64,000 bases of DNA from Hippasteria phrygiana (taxonomy: Eukaryota > Echinodermata > Asteroidea > Valvatida > Goniasteridae), in assembly GCA_037893225.1 (NCBI GenBank), contig JAZGUH010000367.1:806001-870000 (forward strand), given 5' to 3'. Numbering within the stretch: position 1 is the stretch's first letter; each line of letters starts with the position of its first letter. This document shows positions 14,936 through 26,038 of this stretch, piece by piece. A program made the translations under genes and the position numbers. The notes beneath the pieces are model-generated. The model saw only the letters and a program-made list of their open reading frames with translations. It was not told the DNA's origin and searched no databases.

Positions 14936-17900
14936 AACGATGACCGTAAGCCAGAGTGTCTATACCATTAGGTAAAATATATCTCTTCGTATCTAAAGGA
15001 TTTAAAGATTGCTTGACTTGAGCCTCCGTGTATATCATGTGACGCTCAGTTCCAAAACGAATCATCTTGTTTGAATAGCATTCGTTCGATAAAACGCATC
15101 GCTTATACTTTTCGTAAGATAGATCGTTGTTTATAACCACTCGGTTTACGCCTTTGGCCTTCTTTATAATATCGTGTTCTCCGTATAAAATCGAGTACAT
15201 CTTCGATCTGATGCAAGTAGCTTCGCTTATGACTTTTCCTCCGCATTCGTCTTTAAATTTACCGATAACTTTCTTATTAGTATCGTCGTATAAAAAGTGG
15301 TCTTTCTCGTAGTTAGAAAAATCATACAAGTCAGACTGTTTTTCCATATCGAGATAAACGTCTTTCGTATAGATAATCAAAAGCAGCGAGTCCGTGTCTG
15401 TATACATCAATCTTACTTTATCGCCATACGTCTTTTTTAATTGGTTGTAATAAAAGTCATACATTAGAGTCTTCGATAGGTCTAAGATACTAACGCCGCA
15501 ATAGATGGGTTTATTTAAATACGTTTTCTTTTTGTACGATTCCACGAATGAGAGACCGCATTCTTTAAACGCCGTAGTAGACTTGTAACAAGGTTTAGAA
15601 ACTATTTTTTCGTATTCTTTTACTTGATCGTTTCTCAGTAGCACACCATCTATTCTATTTCTGACATTTTCCATCGTTTTGCCGAATACAGAATTATTCA
15701 TCAATTTGAAAAAGTCTTTTTCAAAATCCGACTTTGCTTTCGTTCTGAGTTGCGTGTTTTTATCGATGTACGATTTCATCCAAGGTTTTTGTTTAAATTG
15801 TAACGCCCGATGTACTTTATTTAGTTTTAGGCCTAGCCTCAAACACTGTTTCAAATTGACGTAGTGCAATACATATTTTTCTTTGCGATATAGCGTACCG
15901 GTTAATTTTTTTACCTTAGCGCCATCTCCTATCTCACTCGCCAACTCTCGTTGATACTCCGATAACCATTCTTCAGGTATGATTATATTATCGGCGGCTA
16001 AAGGATAATCGTTGTGTAGATCGTGTAGTTCGGCTGGATATTCCAGGTCAACTTCGAACATATATCCCGTTTTAGTATCATCTTTTAACATCATGATGCG
16101 ATCGTGGGTAAATTGACTCGTGCCGACCCATTTAAATCCACCGTAGGGTAGCGGTCGACTCATGGCCCATCCGTAGAGGTTGTTAGCGTCTAGATAGAGA
16201 ATATACGAATCGGGTTTATCTTGCTCGTAATCTTTTAGGTACTTATTGTTGGCCTTGGCATAGCGACATGAGCCAACGCTCGATATTCCTCCCCTTTTTG
16301 CTTTTTCAAAAAATATATGTTTATCTATATCGGTTAATAGTTCTAATTCTATTTTAGTGTGTCTTAGTAGAGCGTCCCAACTTAACCCCGGTGCTGTGAA
16401 GTAGTTGGCTGGATCTAACTTGTAATTCGTTCTACACATTTGCCTAAAATTCTCGAATACGCCGGCTAGTAATAGAGTATCCGCTGTTACGTATAAGTCG
16501 TGATATTCACCCATGTTTTTTATGTCAAAGGTCTGCCATACTCGTTGCGCGCGCGAGTAGTCTTCGTCCGTTATATGTTTATCCTTTAGAGCGCTGAAAA
16601 AAGATTCTTTCGGTGGTAGACTACTCTCGCTAAATCGTTCAAAGCTGTCCATGTACTCGTACGGATATACACCCTTTTGTAATAAGAGGTCCGCGTTCTC
16701 TTCGCCATAACGTTTCAGGAGTAGCCTAAAGGCGTCTCTAGGGCAAGACGTTACCAATTTGTCGAGACCGCTAGACATAAAATGAAACGAGTCAATAAAT
16801 CTATATTGACCTATCGAAAATGAAATGTATTTTTCTGAATTTTTGGGTATACACCAGATATCTTGTTGATACTTGGAAATGCCCTGCATGATCAAGTGCG
16901 CGTCGTAGTTTTCTAAGTTGTGAAAGATGACCGGTATTTTCGTTATGCCGGGTATTACTCGTAATTTAAGATTACAGTAAGCGTGCGCGGCTCCTCTGTA
17001 CTTGCCCGTTGTGTGACAATGATCTCTTACTTTTCGAAATTTGTTAATTTTCTTTTGGCAGAACATACATGTTTTCTCGATGTATCCCTTTTCGTTTTCG
17101 TACGTGTGTTCTTCCAGCTCTTCTTTACTTTTAGGTTCTACAGGATCGTAGCACTGACAATTACACGAGTAATTTGGATAAATTGGTTTTTCGCAAATCC
17201 AACACTCGTTAGAGTTTAGGTGAATTTTTTCTTCTTTTAGCGTATATATTATCGGCTTAATGCGAGCTAGTAAGTCATTAATCTTAGGTTCGAGTTCTTG
17301 CAACGAGGTTATAAAATTATCTATAGCGCGTTCACCTCTATAAGTCTTTCGCTTGATCTGTCGGCCATCGCATTTCACTACAACGTACGAATAGCCGCAG
17401 GCTCTATGTTCGTGAGTTTTACTCGACGGCTCCTTTGTTTTTTCTTGGGGTACCAAGATAGATTCAAAATCCGCGTATATGACATAGGGTGCATCTTGTA
17501 AATTCTTAAAGTTTTTAAACATTAATTTGCTTTTGTCCAAGTATTTATTCGCGCTTTCATGCGGCATTTTAACGGTAGATAAAGCAGAGTCTATTCCTTC
17601 GCAATCTTTTACGTGTATGTCCAGCTTCTCTTTCGAATTAAAATGGGTTAAACATCTCAAGCAAAACAGTTTACGATGCTGACTATTGGTAACGCCAGAT
17701 AAGAATCTAGGTAAGTCACTTATCCAACAATAATGACCTTCAAATAATAGCAAACTAATAGTTTCTATATCGTATGGTCTTTTAGATAAATATAGCGGAT
17801 ATATCAATCCCCTTTTATCTTGTGGATAGGTTTTATTTTTGCAGTCTGTGTCATATCCTAACACGTTTATACTTATATCGTTTTGTCTTTCTATTCTCGC

Positions 17901-18869
17901 TATCTGATTTATAGGTGTGGGAAAGTCTATGTTGGTGAAGTTTAATCCATCATCGGTTTTATAAGTAGATGGATTATTTCCGCGAAATTGGTACTTTGGG
18001 TTTGTTGCTAATTGGTTTTTAACTCTATCGGTATATATACATAGGGCGGCTCTTAAACACCATCTTATACACTCTTGATCTTCGTTTTTGATGTTGACGG
18101 TTGCGCGTTTGTTAGCTACATACTCGGGTAGTTTTACGTAAGAAGCGCCTACCAGATGGTTAACTCTGTTTATGTTTATGTAAAACGCGACTATTTTATC
18201 TATAGTCCAACCACTTCCTTTATTCGTAAATTTATCTATCTGAGATAATATCGTTTCATATTGTTTCCCGATAGTCGTAGCTATCTCGCTCTTGTTTAAG
18301 ACTCGATTTTGGTAACTAAAATGAATAGCGGTTTGTGTTGTAGTCTTAACACCTGATTTTTTTACATACTTTATTTTCATAGCGATCTGTAGTTTCATCG
18401 TTTTTATTTCTCTTAATTCAGCTACGATTTTGTTTTTGATCATCGATGTATGGGTGTTGTAAAATTGCTCCGGATCGTCGATAAACAGACTCGGAATCAG
18501 TTCTAAATTTCGATAACTGTTTTCAAATCTTCTAGTCTCTCGAAAGTCTGCTTCTCGAAAAGTATTTTGCTCCTTAAATCTTTTTATAGCTTCGATGTAA
18601 TCCTTTTTTATCGCTCGACCATTTCTACCCGTTGATACGACCCGAATATTCTTATCGTGCGCGAGTCGCTCTAACGAAGCTTTAGATAGTATTCTCAAAT
18701 TTTTAAATTTGGCTTCTTCTCTTTTTATAGCTAGAATATAATCTCGCCTGATATACGTATTACGGCGTCCTGTTGGTGTTCCTAAAGATAAGTTATACTT
18801 ATCGATATATCTTTTTAAAGATATTTTGTTCCATCTATTGTATCCTCGAATCATGGGTTGTGTTTCCAT
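14892..18869 (-). CDS. Protein-primed family-B DNA polymerase (Polinton POLB)
   Basis: 1325 aa with all polymerase and proofreading motifs. Exonuclease: D467/E469 (YADFES), N651-D656 (HNLENYDAH), Y793-D797 (YVTAD). Polymerase: motif A D893 (YLDANNLYG), motif B K1055 to G1063 (KLMNNSVFG), motif C YTDTDS 1156-1161. The N-terminus has two SAP-like helical repeats (about 14-50 and 60-97). A CX2CX12HX3C zinc motif (403-423) precedes the exonuclease. Between Exo I and Exo II lie CWIC (556-559), CMFC (601-604) and RDHCHTTGKYRGAAHAYCN (615-633), an endonuclease VII/HNH-like zinc module. It would copy the linear element from TIR ends by protein priming. Length and C-terminus look complete. The 3' end overlaps the third paralogue. 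Confidence 0.96.
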   Translation of the reverse strand: METQPMIRGYNRWNKISLKRYIDKYNLSLGTPTGRRNTYIRRDYILAIKREEAKFKNLRILSKASLERLAHDKNIRVVSTGRNGRAIKKDYIEAIKRFKEQNTFREADFRETRRFENSYRNLELIPSLFIDDPEQFYNTHTSMIKNKIVAELREIKTMKLQIAMKIKYVKKSGVKTTTQTAIHFSYQNRVLNKSEIATTIGKQYETILSQIDKFTNKGSGWTIDKIVAFYININRVNHLVGASYVKLPEYVANKRATVNIKNEDQECIRWCLRAALCIYTDRVKNQLATNPKYQFRGNNPSTYKTDDGLNFTNIDFPTPINQIARIERQNDISINVLGYDTDCKNKTYPQDKRGLIYPLYLSKRPYDIETISLLLFEGHYCWISDLPRFLSGVTNSQHRKLFCLRCLTHFNSKEKLDIHVKDCEGIDSALSTVKMPHESANKYLDKSKLMFKNFKNLQDAPYVIYADFESILVPQEKTKEPSSKTHEHRACGYSYVVVKCDGRQIKRKTYRGERAIDNFITSLQELEPKINDLLARIKPIIYTLKEEKIHLNSNECWICEKPIYPNYSCNCQCYDPVEPKSKEELEEHTYENEKGYIEKTCMFCQKKINKFRKVRDHCHTTGKYRGAAHAYCNLKLRVIPGITKIPVIFHNLENYDAHLIMQGISKYQQDIWCIPKNSEKYISFSIGQYRFIDSFHFMSSGLDKLVTSCPRDAFRLLLKRYGEENADLLLQKGVYPYEYMDSFERFSESSLPPKESFFSALKDKHITDEDYSRAQRVWQTFDIKNMGEYHDLYVTADTLLLAGVFENFRQMCRTNYKLDPANYFTAPGLSWDALLRHTKIELELLTDIDKHIFFEKAKRGGISSVGSCRYAKANNKYLKDYEQDKPDSYILYLDANNLYGWAMSRPLPYGGFKWVGTSQFTHDRIMMLKDDTKTGYMFEVDLEYPAELHDLHNDYPLAADNIIIPEEWLSEYQRELASEIGDGAKVKKLTGTLYRKEKYVLHYVNLKQCLRLGLKLNKVHRALQFKQKPWMKSYIDKNTQLRTKAKSDFEKDFFKLMNNSVFGKTMENVRNRIDGVLLRNDQVKEYEKIVSKPCYKSTTAFKECGLSFVESYKKKTYLNKPIYCGVSILDLSKTLMYDFYYNQLKKTYGDKVRLMYTDTDSLLLIIYTKDVYLDMEKQSDLYDFSNYEKDHFLYDDTNKKVIGKFKDECGGKVISEATCIRSKMYSILYGEHDIIKKAKGVNRVVINNDLSYEKYKRCVLSNECYSNKMIRFGTERHMIYTEAQVKQSLNPLDTKRYILPNGIDTLAYGHRSSQNKTIDKYLLEK

Positions 18870-18956
18870 CTTTATAGTAACAAATATAATATTTTTTTTA
18901 AAAAATAAAAAATTATTTAATTTTTTTTGGCTTATGTTATTTTAGGGGCAATATCT
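18870..18956 (-). promoter_or_regulatory. A/T-rich leader between polymerase gene and right TIR
   Basis: 87 bp, mostly A and T with long T and A runs, separate the polymerase start from the right TIR. The start context is ACTATAAAGATG. The promoter for the polymerase gene must be here or in the TIR; no specific element can be assigned. Confidence 0.45.
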
Positions 18957-19183
18957 TTTTCGCCCGGGCGCCCTGGTGATTTCGTACGCTTGTGGGATAT
19001 GGAAAATACTTTTTATTTTCATGATTTTGTGCAAATTTTGGTGTGTAGTACCCCAGCAAAATTTTGGGCGATTTTTTGGGCTATTTTGTTTCTAAAAAAT
19101 TTGACGTATGTACCCACAGCAAAAATTAGAGAGAAAAGTGAAAAAACAAGAAATGACATGGGATCGGCATCTCCCTTACTACT
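18957..19183 (-). repeat. Polinton right terminal inverted repeat
   Basis: About 227 bp, inverted copy of 2144-2369 with one substitution (in the CCCGGG palindrome) and one extra A. It ends CCTTACTACT at the target duplication. Confidence 0.95.
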
Positions 19184-19188
19184 CAATG
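19184..19188. other. Target site duplication, right copy (CAATG)
   Basis: Second copy of CAATG directly after the right TIR; the array continues with ttactctttcgc as in uninterrupted units. Confidence 0.93.
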
Positions 19189-19598
19189 TTACTCTTTCGC
19201 TTTGTTACCGCATGACTGGTAGCCTACCGTCCTTATTATTTGCTACTGAACAGTACATAATGTGATAAACAAAATACAAATTAATTACAGAGCAGGTACC
19301 CAGCTTTGGACAAGTAATTGTATGTTGAATTTTCTTTTTGGCGTTTTCATTCGGAACTAGGCTTACCTTTTTACAGTCGTTAAATTTCTGGGGGTTGGGA
19401 AGGGGGGGTTGGGTAAAATGTCAACATAATCACCACTTGTGGACCGCCTTGGAGTAACCATTGTACACATATCGCAGGGAGCAGGTTAAAACACGTGCGC
19501 GCACGCAGAACGTTGACTGGTTGACTTGAATTAGCACTTCATTCACTACATTGTCCACGAGGACGCAAGAAATAGGTCTATGAGGGACAAAAAGGTTC

Positions 19599-19680
19599 TG
19601 GCAGCGGTGGGATTCGAACCCACGCCATCGAAATGACTGGTGCCTTAAACCAGCGCCTTAGACCGCTCGGCCACGCTACC
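19599..19680 (-). tRNA. tRNA-Leu (AAG)
   Basis: Class A0; first tRNA to the right of the Polinton. Confidence 0.95.
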
Positions 19681-20130
19681 TACACTTTAGTGACTGATCT
19701 GGGGTAGCCTTGGGCCAATGTTACTCTTTCGCTTTGTTACCGCATGACTGGTAGCCTACCGTCCTTATTATTTGCTACTGAACAGTACATAATATGATAA
19801 ACAAAATACAAATTAATTACAGAGCAGGTACCCAGCTTTGGACAAGTAATTGTATGTTGAATTTTCTTTTTGGCGTTTTCATTCGGAACTAGGCTTACCT
19901 TTTTACAGTCGTGGAATTTCTGGGGGTTGGGAATGGGGGGTTGGGTAAAATGTAAACATAATCACCACGTGTGGACCGCCTTGGAGTAACCATTGTACAC
20001 ATATCGCAGGGAGCAGGTTAAAACACGTGCGCGCACGCAGAACGTTGACTGGTTGACTTGAATAAGCACTTCATTCACTACATTGTCCACGAGGACGCAA
20101 GAAATAGGTCTATGAGGGACAAAAAGGTTC

Positions 20131-20212
20131 TGGCAGCGGTGGGATTCGAACCCACGCCATCGAAATGACTGGTGCCTTAAACCAGCGCCTTAGACCGCTC
20201 GGCCACGCTACC
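20131..20212 (-). tRNA. tRNA-Leu (AAG)
   Basis: Class A0. Confidence 0.95.
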
Positions 20213-20648
20213 TACACTTTAGTGACTGATCTGGGGTAGCCTTGGGCCAATGTTACTCTTTCGCTTTGTTACCGCATGACTGGTAGCCTACCGTCCTTAT
20301 TATTTGCTACTGAACAGTACATAATATGATAAACAAAATATAAATTGATTACAGAGCAGGTACCCAGCTTTGGACAATTAATTGTATGTTGAATTTTCTT
20401 GTTGGCGTTTTCATTCGGAACTAGGCTTACCTTTTTACAGTCGTTAAATTTCTGGGGGTTGGGTAAAATGTAAACATAATCACCAAGTGTGGACCGCCTT
20501 GGAGTAACCATTGTACACATATCGCAGGGAGCAGGTTAAAACACGTGCGCGCACGCAGAACGTTGACTGGTTGACTTGAATTAGCACTTCATTCACTATA
20601 TTGTCGATGAGGACACAAGAAATAGGTCTATCGTGGACAAAAAGGTTC

Positions 20649-20730
20649 TGGCAGCGGTGGGATTCGAACCCACGCCATCGAAATGACTGGTGCCTAAAAC
20701 CAGCGCCTTAGACCGCTCGGCCACGCTACC
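20649..20730 (-). tRNA. tRNA-Leu (UAG)
   Basis: Class U0: anticodon loop TTTAGGC, otherwise as A0. First UAG copy; 518-bp spacing from the previous tRNA. Confidence 0.95.
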
Positions 20731-21180
20731 TACACTTTAGTGACTGATCTGGGGTAGCCTTGGGCCAATGTTACTTTTTCGCTTTGTTACCGCATGTCTG
20801 GTAGCCTACCGTCCTTATTATTTGCTACTGAACAGTACATAATATGATAAACAAAATACAAATTAATTACAGAGCAGGTACGCAGCTTTGGACAAGTAAT
20901 TGTATGTTGAATTTTCTTTTTGGCGTTTTCATTCGGAACTAGGCTTACCTTTTTACAGTCGTTAAATTTCTGGGGGTTGGGAATGGGGGGTTGGGTAAAA
21001 TGTCAACATAATCACCACTTGTGGACCGCCTTGGAGTAACCATTGTACACATATCGCATGGAGCAGGTTAAAACACGTGCGCGCACGCAGAACGTTGACT
21101 GGTTGACTTGAATTAGCACTTCATTCACTACATTGTACATGAGGACGCAAGAAATAGGTCTATGAGGGACAAAAAGGTTC

Positions 21181-21262
21181 TGGCAGCGGTGGGATTCGAA
21201 CCCACGCCATCGAAATGACTGGTGCCTTAAACCAGCGCCTTAGACCGCTCTGCCACGCTACC
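21181..21262 (-). tRNA. tRNA-Leu (AAG), D-stem change
   Basis: A0 except C12 to A in the D stem, which also alters the A box. Confidence 0.88.
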
Positions 21263-21713
21263 TACACTTTAGTGACTGATCTGGGGTAGCCTTGGGCCAA
21301 TGTTACTCTTTCGCTTTGTTACCGCATGACTGGTAGCCTACCGTCCTTATTATTTGCTACTGAACAGTACATAATATGATAAACAAAATACAAATTAATT
21401 ACAGAGCAGGTACCCAGCTTTGGACAAGTAATTGTATGTTGAATTTTCTTTTTGGCGTTTTCATTCGGAACTAGGCTTACCTTTTTACAGTCGTTAAATT
21501 TCTGGGGGTTGGGAATGGGGGGTTGGGTAAAATGTAAACATAATCACCACGTGTGGACCGCCTTGGAGTAACCATTGTACACATATCGCAGGGAGCAGGT
21601 TAAAACACGTGCGCGCACGCAGAACGTTGACTGGTTGACTTGAATTAGCACTTCATTCACTACATTGTCGATGAGGACAACAAGAAATAGGTCTGTGAGG
21701 GACAAAAAGGTTC

Positions 21714-21795
21714 TGGCAGCGGTGGGATTCGAACCCACGCCATCGAAATGACTGGTGCCTAAAACCAGCTCCTCAGACCTCTCGGCCACGCTACC
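21714..21795 (-). tRNA. tRNA-Leu (UAG), D-arm variant
   Basis: Class U2 with an additional D-loop change (GAGAGG instead of GAGCGG). Confidence 0.88.
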
Positions 21796-22231
21796 TACAC
21801 TTTAGTGACTGATCTGGGGTAGCCTTGGGCCAATGTTACTTTTTCGCTTTGTTACCGCATGACTGGTAGCCTACCGTCCTTATTATTTGCTACTGAACAG
21901 TACATAATATGATAAACAAAATACAAATTAATTACAGAGCAGGTACGCAGCTTTGGACAAGTAATTGTATGTTGAATTTTCTTGTTGGCGTTTTCATTCG
22001 GAACTAGGCTTACCTTTTTACAGTAGTTAAATTTCTGGGGGTTGGGTAAAATGTAAACATAATCACCACGTGTGGACCGCCTTGGAGTAACCATTGTACA
22101 CATATCGCAGGGAGCAGGTTAAAACACGTGCGCGCACGCAGAACGTTGACTGGTTGACTTGAATTAGCACTTCATTCACTATATTGTCGATGAGGACACA
22201 AGAAATAGGTCTATCGTGGACAAAAAGGTTC

Positions 22232-22313
22232 TGGCAGCGGTGGGATTCGAACCCACGCCATCGAAATGACTGGTGCCTAAAACCAGCGCCTTAGACCGCT
22301 CGGCCACGCTACC
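22232..22313 (-). tRNA. tRNA-Leu (UAG)
   Basis: Class U0. Confidence 0.95.
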
Positions 22314-22762
22314 TACACTTTAGTGACTGATCTGGGGTAGCCTTGGGCCAATGTTACTTTTTCGCTTTGTTACGCATGTCTGGTAGCCTACCGTCCTTAT
22401 TATTTGCTACTGAACAGTACATAATATGATAAACAAAATACAAATTAATTACAGAGCAGGTACGCAGCTTTGGACAAGTAATTGTATGTTGAATTTTCTT
22501 TTTGCCGTTTTCATTCGGAACTAGGCTTACCTTTTTACAGTCGTTACATTTCTGGGGGTTGGGAATGGGGGGATGGGTAAAATGTAAACATAATCACCAC
22601 GTGTGGACCGCCTTGGAGTAACCATTGTACACATATCGCAGGGAGCAGGTTAAAACACGTGCGCGCACGCAGAACGTTGACTGGTTGACTTGAATTAGCA
22701 CTTCATTCACTACATTGTCGATGAGGACGCAAGAAATAGGTCTATGAGGGACAAAAAGTTCC

Positions 22763-22844
22763 TGGCAGCGGTGAGATTCGAACCCACGCCATCGAAATGA
22801 CTGGTGCCTTAAACCAGCGCCTTAGACCGCTCGGCCACGCTACC
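22763..22844 (-). tRNA. tRNA-Leu (AAG), T-stem change
   Basis: A0 except one T-stem C to T, giving a G-U pair and altering the last B-box base. Confidence 0.9.
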
Positions 22845-23294
22845 TACACTTTAGTGACTGATCTGGGGTAGCCTTGGGCCAATGTTACTCTTTCGCTTTG
22901 TTACCGCATGACTGGTAGCCTACCGTCCTTATTATTTGCTACTGAACAGTACATAATATGATAAACAAAATACAAATTAATTACAGAGCAGGTACCCAGC
23001 TTTGGACAAGTAATTGTATGTTGAATTTTCTTTTTGGCGTTTTCATTCGGAACTAGGCTTACCTTTTTAAAGTCGTTAAATTTCTGGGGGTTGGGAATGG
23101 GGGGTTGGGTAAAATGTAAACATAATCACCACGTGTGGACCGCCTTGGAGTAACCATTGTACACATATCGCATGGAGCAGGTTAAAACACGTGCGCGCAC
23201 GCAGAACGTTGACTGGTTGACTTGAATTAGCACTTCATTCACTACATTGTCCATGAGGACACAAGAAATAGGTCTATGAGGGACAAAAAGGTTC

Positions 23295-23376
23295 TGGCAG
23301 CGGTGGGATTCGAACCCACGCTATCGAAATGACTGGTGCCTTAAACCAGCGCCTCAGACCGCTCGGCCACGCTACC
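23295..23376 (-). tRNA. tRNA-Leu (AAG)
   Basis: A0 with a D-loop change and the variable-arm change also seen in the first tRNA of the window. Confidence 0.92.
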
Positions 23377-23826
23377 TACACTTTAGTGACTGATCTGGGG
23401 TAGCCTTGGGCCAATGTTACTTTTTCGCTTTGTTACCGCATGACTGGTAGCCTACCGTCCTTATTATTTGCTACTGAACAGTACATAATATGATAAACAA
23501 AATACAAATTAATTACAGAGCAGGTACGCAGCTTTGGACAATTAATTGTATGTTGAATTTTCTTTTTGGCGTTTTCATTCGGAACTAGGCTTACCTTTTT
23601 ACAGTCGTTACATTTCTGGGGGTTGGGAATGGGGGGTTGTGTAAAATGTAAACATAATCACCACGTGTGGACCGCCTTGGAGTAACCATTGTACACATAT
23701 CGCAGGGAGCAGGTTAAAACACGTGCGCGCACGCAGAACGTTGACTGGTTGACTTGAATTAGCACTTCATTCACTACATTGTCCACGAGGACGCAAGAAA
23801 TAGGTCTATGAGGGACAAAAAGGTTC

Positions 23827-23908
23827 TGGCAGCGGTGGGATTCGAACCCACGCCATCGAAATGACCGGTGCCTTAAACCAGCGCCTTAGACCGCTCGGCC
23901 ACGCTACC
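23827..23908 (-). tRNA. tRNA-Leu (AAG)
   Basis: Class A1. Confidence 0.94.
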
Positions 23909-24358
23909 TACACTTTAGTGACTGATCTGGGGTAGCCTTGGGCCAATGTTACTTTTTCGCTTTGTTACCGCATGACTGGTAGCCTACCGTCCTTATTATT
24001 TGCTACTGAACAGTACATAATATGATAAACAAAATACAAATTAATTACAGAGCAGGTACGCAGCTTTGGACAAGTAATTGTATGTTGAATTTTCTTTTTG
24101 GCGTTTTCATTCGGAACTAGGCTTACCTTTTTACAGTCGTTACATTTCTGGGGGTTGGGAATGGGGGGTTGTGTAAAATGTAAACATAATCACCACGTGT
24201 GGACCGCCTTGGAGTAACCATTGTACACATATCGCAGGGAGCAGGTTAAAACACGTGCGCGCACGCAGAACGTTGACTGGTTGACTTGAATTAGCACTTC
24301 ATTCACTACATTGTCCATGAGGACACAAGAAATAGGTCTATCGTGGACAAAAAGTTTC

Positions 24359-24440
24359 TGGCAGCGGTGGGATTCGAACCCACGCCATCGAAATGACTGG
24401 TGCCTAAAACCAGCGCCTCAGACCGCTCGGCCACGCTACC
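24359..24440 (-). tRNA. tRNA-Leu (UAG)
   Basis: Class U1. Confidence 0.94.
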
Positions 24441-24890
24441 TACACTTTAGTGACTGATCTGGGGTAGCCTTGGGCCAATGTTACTTTTTCGCTTTGTTAC
24501 CGCATGACTGGTAGCCTACCGTCCTTATTATTTGCTACTGAACAGTACATAATATGATAAACAAAATACAAATTAATTACAGAGCAGGTACGCAGCTTTG
24601 GACAAGTAATTGTATGTTGAATTTTCTTTTTGGCGTTTTCATTCGGAACTAGGCTTACCTTTTTACAGTCGTTACATTTCTGGGGGTTGGGAATGGGGGG
24701 TTGTGTAAAATGTAAACATAATCACCACGTGTGGACCGCCTTGGAGTAACCATTGTACACATATCGCAGGGAGCAGGTTAAAACACGTGCGCGCACGCAG
24801 AACGTTGACTGGTTGACTTGAATTAGCACTTCATTCACTACATTGTCCACGAGGACGCAAGAAATAGGTCTATGAGGGACAAAAATGTTC

Positions 24891-24972
24891 TGGCAGCGGT
24901 GGGATTCGAACCCACGCCATCGAAATGACCGGTGCCTTAAACCAGCGACTTAGACCGCTCGGCCACGTTACC
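24891..24972 (-). tRNA. tRNA-Leu-like (AAG), damaged stems
   Basis: Class A2 with U28-G42; first of 17 copies of this class. A and B boxes intact. Confidence 0.8.
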
Positions 24973-25423
24973 TACACTTTAGTAACTGATCTGGGGTAGC
25001 CTTGGGCCAATGTTACTCTTTCGCTTTGTTACCCAATGACTGGTAGCCTACCGTCCTTAATATTTGCTACTGAACAGTACATAATGTGATAAACAAAATA
25101 CAAATTAATTACAGAGCAGGTGCCCAGCTTTGGACAAGTAATTGTATGTTGAATTTTCTTTTTTGGCGTTTTCATTCGGAACTAGGCTTACCTTTTTAAA
25201 GTCGTTAAATTTCTGGGGGTTGGGAAGGGGGGGTTGGGTAAAATGTCAACATAATCACCACTTGTGGACCGCCTTGGAGTAACCATTGTACACATATCGC
25301 AGGGAGCAGGTTAAAACACGTGCGCGCACGCAGAACGTTGACTGGTTGACTTGAATTAGCACTTCATTCACTACATTGTCCACGAGGACGCAAGAAATAG
25401 GTCTATGAGGGACAAAAAGGTTC

Positions 25424-25505
25424 TGGCAGCGGTGGGATTCGAACCCACGCCATCGAAATGACCGGTGCCTTAAACCAGCGCCTTAGACCGCTCGGCCACG
25501 CTACC
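25424..25505 (-). tRNA. tRNA-Leu (AAG)
   Basis: Class A1. Confidence 0.94.
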
Positions 25506-25956
25506 TACACTTTAGTGACTGATCTGGGGTAGCCTTGGGCCAATGTTACTCTTTCGCTTTGTTACCGCATGACTGGTAGCCTACCGTCCTTATTATTTGC
25601 TACTGAACAGTACATAATATGATAAACAAAATACAAATTAATTACAGAGCAGGTACCCAGCTTTGGACAAGTAATTGTATGTTGAATTTTCTTTTTGGCG
25701 TTTTCATTCGGAACTAGGCTTACCTTTTTACAGTCGTTACATTTCTGGGGGTTGGGAATGGGGGGGTTGTGTAAAATGTAAACATAATCACCACGTGTGG
25801 ACCGCCTTGGAGTAACCATTGTACACATATCGCAGGGAGCAGGTTAAAACACGTGCGCGCACGCAGAACGTTGACTGGTTGACTTGAATTAGCACTTCAT
25901 TCACTACATTGTCCATGAGGACACAAGAAATAGGTCTATCGTGGACAAAAAGGTTC

Positions 25957-26038
25957 TGGCAGCGGTGGGATTCGAACCCACGCCATCGAAATGACCGGTG
26001 CCTTAAACCAGCGCCTTAGACCGCTCGGCCACGCTACC
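25957..26038 (-). tRNA. tRNA-Leu (AAG)
   Basis: Class A1. Confidence 0.94.

Larger units (their letters stand above)
2144..19183. mobile_element. Complete Maverick/Polinton transposon
   Basis: A 17,040-bp element with near-identical TIRs starting AG and ending CT, a 5-bp target duplication, and the diagnostic gene set: protein-primed family-B DNA polymerase, retrovirus-like integrase, FtsK/HerA-type packaging ATPase and double jelly-roll capsid protein, plus small proteins that recur in animal Polintons. All core frames are open. The TIRs differ at one substitution and one single-base indel, which argues for a recent insertion. Length is within the usual 15-20 kb. The adenovirus-like cysteine protease normally present was not found. 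Confidence 0.96.

Noticed and set aside
18927..19265. Plus-strand open frame of 112 codons across the right TIR
   Set aside because: It runs over the transposon end and target duplication into the tRNA array; TIR-derived shadow.
21544..21789. Minus-strand frame of 81 codons containing the tRNA at 21714
   Set aside because: It is read through the tRNA gene and spacer, and is open only because of local base changes in this unit.
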